DNA from: an uncultured Eubacteriales bacterium
Lineage (GTDB): Bacteria; Bacillota; Clostridia; Christensenellales; Borkfalkiaceae
Reading direction: 5' to 3'
Length of the DNA: 8,611 bases
Assembly (NCBI GenBank): GCA_900554485.1
Contig: USHO01000043.1
Location: 1-8,611, forward strand
Part shown: positions 6,101 through 8,611 of the stretch, in pieces
Layout: each line of letters starts with the position of its first letter
How positions within the stretch are numbered: the first letter of the stretch is position 1
The notes under the pieces: generated by a model
Databases searched by the model: none
What the model was told of the DNA's origin: nothing
Seen by the model: only the letters and a program-made list of their open reading frames with translations
Position numbers and translations under genes: made by a program

Positions 6101-6975
6101 TGCAAGTCAACAAAAACTTCCTCGGCATACAGAAAAGGAGCGTTTCGGAACGCATTCTGTACTGCATAATTTTCGTATTGTTCACCCTTTTCGCGCTGTC
6201 GTATATCTACTGTCTGTGGTGGTGCTTTATGTCGGGGCTGAAAACCCACGACGAGATAGTCGCAAACTCTTTTAAGTTGCCGACGACGTGGCATTTTGAA
6301 CATTTCGGCGAGATGATGCGGCTTATGAGCGTCGCCGACACGGGATTCTGGGGAATGCTCGGCAACAGCGTATACTTTTCGGTGCTGGGCGCGTTTTTAT
6401 CCGCTATGTGTACCGCTGCGCTGGCATACGTCACATGCAAATATAAATTCCCCGGCGCGGGCGCGTATTTCATCGCGTCGCTTATAACGATGATATTGCC
6501 GATATACGGCAACGGCGGCAGTATGTATGTACTTCTGCACGATCTGGGTCTTCTGAACAGTCGTTTACAGATACTTACCTGTCTGTCGGGTATAGGCGTC
6601 AACTATATGTACTTCCATGCGTTCTTTCAGAACGTAAGCAACACTTACGCCGAGGCGGCGCAGATTGACGGTGCGGGCGACTATACGATATTTTTCAGAA
6701 TAATGTTGCCGCAGGCTTTGCCGATGTTCGGCGCGATATTCCTGCTTATATGGATGGCGGAATGGAACAACTATTCTTCGGCGGTACTTTACCTCAACAA
6801 ACTGCCTACTCTTTCGGCGGGTATATATCTGTTTCAGACCGAGGCGACGAATATGGCGAGGTTCGATATACTCTATATGGCGTATTTCGTCACATGTATA
6901 CCGCCTTTGCTGATATTTATATTTTTCAATAACGTGCTCATGAGCAACATATCGCTCGGCGGCATAAAAGAATAA
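6100..6975 (+). CDS. ABC transporter permease, carbohydrate uptake type (MalG/UgpE/YtcP-like)
   Basis: Second channel subunit (291 residues) of the same importer. Hydrophobic segments lie at about 19-44, 87-111, 121-140, 154-175, 203-222 and 255-281. The EAA loop is intact: EAAQIDG at 185-191, then YTIFFRIMLPQALP, close to the family consensus. ATG 6100 shares its A with the TGA stop of the first permease (6098-6100), and GGGGGTGG (6085-6092) lies 7 bases upstream, so translation is likely coupled. TTG at 6097 is an alternative but worse placed. The C-terminus LGGIKE is typical of MalG-like permeases. No ATPase gene lies in the window; in many Bacillota one MsmX-type ATPase serves several such importers, which is the likely arrangement here (inference). 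Confidence 0.92.
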   Translation: MQVNKNFLGIQKRSVSERILYCIIFVLFTLFALSYIYCLWWCFMSGLKTHDEIVANSFKLPTTWHFEHFGEMMRLMSVADTGFWGMLGNSVYFSVLGAFLSAMCTAALAYVTCKYKFPGAGAYFIASLITMILPIYGNGGSMYVLLHDLGLLNSRLQILTCLSGIGVNYMYFHAFFQNVSNTYAEAAQIDGAGDYTIFFRIMLPQALPMFGAIFLLIWMAEWNNYSSAVLYLNKLPTLSAGIYLFQTEATNMARFDILYMAYFVTCIPPLLIFIFFNNVLMSNISLGGIKE

Positions 6976-6985
6976 GGAGCATACT

Positions 6986-8533
6986 ATGAAAAAATCGATC
7001 AAAGCGATCGCGGCGGTTCTCGCCGCCGGGTTGTCCGTATCCGCGTTTACCGGTTGCGGAAACAAAAAACCGTCCGCAAACAGCGAAAACGACATCGAAA
7101 TATCATTCTGGATTGCGGGTTTCGGCGAACAGTTCATGGACGATATAATCGAGGGTTTCAACTCGAAATACCCCGATTATCACGCGTATAAGAACGCCGA
7201 AAGAAACGTTACGACGCTTGTCAATTCGCTTAAACTCGGCAAAAACGACACTACGGACATATATTTCAGTTCGACGGAGGCTCTTGCCAACTACCGCGAT
7301 ATGTTTATGGATTTAAGCGAAATCGCGACGGGTAAAATAGACGGCGAGGATAAATCGATAGCCGAAAAATACGACGCATCGCTCTATCGCTCGCTTAAAA
7401 ATCCCGACGGTTCTCTCGATACGCTCGGTTGGGCGGGTTCGATTGCCGGCATTATGTACAACGCCGACATTATAGACGGTACCGACTACAAAGTGCCTAA
7501 GACCACAGACCAACTCCGCAATCTTACGCTTAAACTCAAAGACGACAAAAGGTACAACCTTAACTCGTTTACTCCTTTCGTAACGTTTTCCGACGGGGGA
7601 TATTATGTGTACCTCGTAAAGGCGTGGATGGCGCAGTATGCGGGGCTCGACTATTATCTCGACAACTGGCTGCAACTTAAAGACGCCGACGGAAATTCGC
7701 CCTCGAAAGAGGTATATTTAAGCGAAACCGACGGCAAGAGACAGGCTCTCGAAGTCATGACCCAGATATTCGGCTACGATTATCTGCTTTACGGCTCAAA
7801 TTCGATGAACAAGGATACCGCTCAGACCAAATTCATTCAGGGTAACGCCGCGATGATGGTAAACGGCACTTGGATGTACAACGAGGCGCAGGGCAGCGGC
7901 AGCAAGAACAAAAATTTCAGGATGATGCGCACGCCGGTCATCAGCGCGATAAAGGATAAATGCCCGTCGATAGAAGACGATACCGAGTTGGCGGCGGTCG
8001 TTACGGCTGTTGACGCCGTTATCGACGACGGCGCGGCGGTCGCTCTCGAAGGCGACGATTACGAAGTCACGCAGGAAGACTGGGACAGAATTTACGCCGC
8101 CCGTAAACTCATTTATCATAACGGCAGCGAACACTCGCTTATCGTAAACAAATATACCAACGCGGGCGAGGGCGTCAAGAAGTTTATTCAGTATTACTAT
8201 TCCGACGAGGGACTTGCGAAATTCACGCAGGCGACGCACACCGCTACGAACGCTTTTATAACAGACGCAAGCAAAATCGACTATACGGGCTGGACGGATT
8301 ACGAAAAACAACTCTACGCCGATGCGTCGGATTATACTTATGTAACCGACGGTAACGCCCGCAGCAAGATGTTTACGAGTAACGTGATGAAAGTGTACGG
8401 CACGCTCAACGTAGTGCTCGGGATGAGTTCGGGCAGCAATGCGAAAAATGCGGCTACGCTCTGGAACGATTTCAGAAACGACGTCGACAACAACTGGTCG
8501 ACATGGCTTAAAAATGCCGGGTATCAGGCGTAA
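6986..8533 (+). CDS. Extracellular solute-binding lipoprotein of the ABC importer (family 1-like)
   Basis: The 515-residue binding protein captures substrate outside the membrane and delivers it to the two permeases just upstream. It has a lipoprotein signal (MKKSIKAIAAVLAAGLSVSAF then TGC) with lipidated Cys24. The mature part opens IEISFWIAGFGEQFMDDIIEGFNSKYPDY, the usual first strand and helix of sugar-binding proteins, and has the signature GNAAMMVNGTW at 286-296. An acidic segment at about 330-372 (SIEDDTELAAVVTAVDAVI ... DYEVTQEDWDRIYAARK) precedes the final lobe. Many aromatic residues (Trp, Tyr) fit carbohydrate stacking, but no substrate can be named. It is somewhat longer than many sugar-binding proteins of roughly 400-450 residues. 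AAGGAG (6974-6979) is 6 bases before the ATG, and the gene starts 10 bases after the permease stop, last of a permease-permease-binding protein order. Confidence 0.92.
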   Translation: MKKSIKAIAAVLAAGLSVSAFTGCGNKKPSANSENDIEISFWIAGFGEQFMDDIIEGFNSKYPDYHAYKNAERNVTTLVNSLKLGKNDTTDIYFSSTEALANYRDMFMDLSEIATGKIDGEDKSIAEKYDASLYRSLKNPDGSLDTLGWAGSIAGIMYNADIIDGTDYKVPKTTDQLRNLTLKLKDDKRYNLNSFTPFVTFSDGGYYVYLVKAWMAQYAGLDYYLDNWLQLKDADGNSPSKEVYLSETDGKRQALEVMTQIFGYDYLLYGSNSMNKDTAQTKFIQGNAAMMVNGTWMYNEAQGSGSKNKNFRMMRTPVISAIKDKCPSIEDDTELAAVVTAVDAVIDDGAAVALEGDDYEVTQEDWDRIYAARKLIYHNGSEHSLIVNKYTNAGEGVKKFIQYYYSDEGLAKFTQATHTATNAFITDASKIDYTGWTDYEKQLYADASDYTYVTDGNARSKMFTSNVMKVYGTLNVVLGMSSGSNAKNAATLWNDFRNDVDNNWSTWLKNAGYQA

Positions 8534-8545
8534 AAGGGAAAAGAG

Positions 8546-8611
8546 ATGAAAAAAATCATAAGAACAGTTTGCGCGTTTGCCGCCGCTCTTGCGGTGGTCG
8601 CCGCGCCGTAT
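8546..8611 (+). CDS. Start of another exported protein (3' partial)
   Basis: Only 22 codons are visible. They read as a Sec signal peptide: MKKIIRT, then a hydrophobic run of Val, Ala, Phe and Leu ending VVAAPY. AAGGG (8534-8538) lies 7 bases before the ATG and the gap to the binding-protein stop is 12 bases, so it belongs to the same operon. There is no lipobox yet. Given the neighbours it may be a secreted enzyme or another surface protein of the module, but nothing more can be said. Confidence 0.7.
   Translation, partial: MKKIIRTVCAFAAALAVVAAPY

Noticed and set aside
6565..7161. Minus-strand open frame (198 codons) opposite the permease and binding-protein genes
   Set aside because: It crosses two well-supported + strand genes and has no recognisable domain or ribosome site.
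7796..8311. Minus-strand open frame (171 codons) opposite the binding-protein gene
   Set aside because: Antisense shadow caused by codon bias in the + strand gene.

Overview
The window reads as one rightward-transcribed stretch from a Gram-positive-type anaerobe, most likely an uncultured member of the Clostridia. I infer this from the ABC sugar-importer layout with a lipoprotein binding protein, the many Sec signal peptides, an InlB-type repeat in a surface protein and the Gly-Cys-Gly-Ser C-terminal anchor-like tail. The order or family cannot be fixed from sequence alone. All supported genes are on the + strand and are packed tightly. No RNA gene, insertion sequence or CRISPR array was seen.

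Region 1 (1-2461) holds two tandem, diverged paralogues. Each is a secreted protein with a fibronectin-III-like beta domain followed by a PTP/dual-specificity phosphatase domain (NVRDLGG motif and a HC-x5-R-TG P-loop). The first is cut by the window edge and seems to carry a -1 frameshift near its 5' end. Between them (1181-1339) lie an A-rich tract, a good sigma-70-type promoter and a strongly structured 5' leader in front of the second phosphatase gene.

Region 2 (2469-5189) encodes two secreted proteins of unknown function and, between them, a 38-residue small protein with a very good ribosome binding site. A large imperfect hairpin separates the small gene from the second secreted protein. 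That protein has two InlB-type repeats and a C-terminal GCGS + hydrophobic + basic tail, which suggests surface attachment.

Region 3 (5186-8533) is a carbohydrate-type ABC importer without its ATPase: two permeases with EAA loops and a lipoprotein solute-binding protein. The first permease start overlaps the stop of the surface-protein gene by 4 nt (ATGA), tying importer and surface protein into one operon. A further exported protein begins at 8546 and runs off the window.

Working model (inference): one transcript from the promoter near 1224-1257 makes a cell-surface module. Secreted phosphatases and surface-anchored beta-rich proteins would process or bind an external, perhaps phosphorylated, ligand, and the ABC importer would take up the product, powered by a shared ATPase encoded elsewhere. 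The substrate is not identifiable from the sequence.
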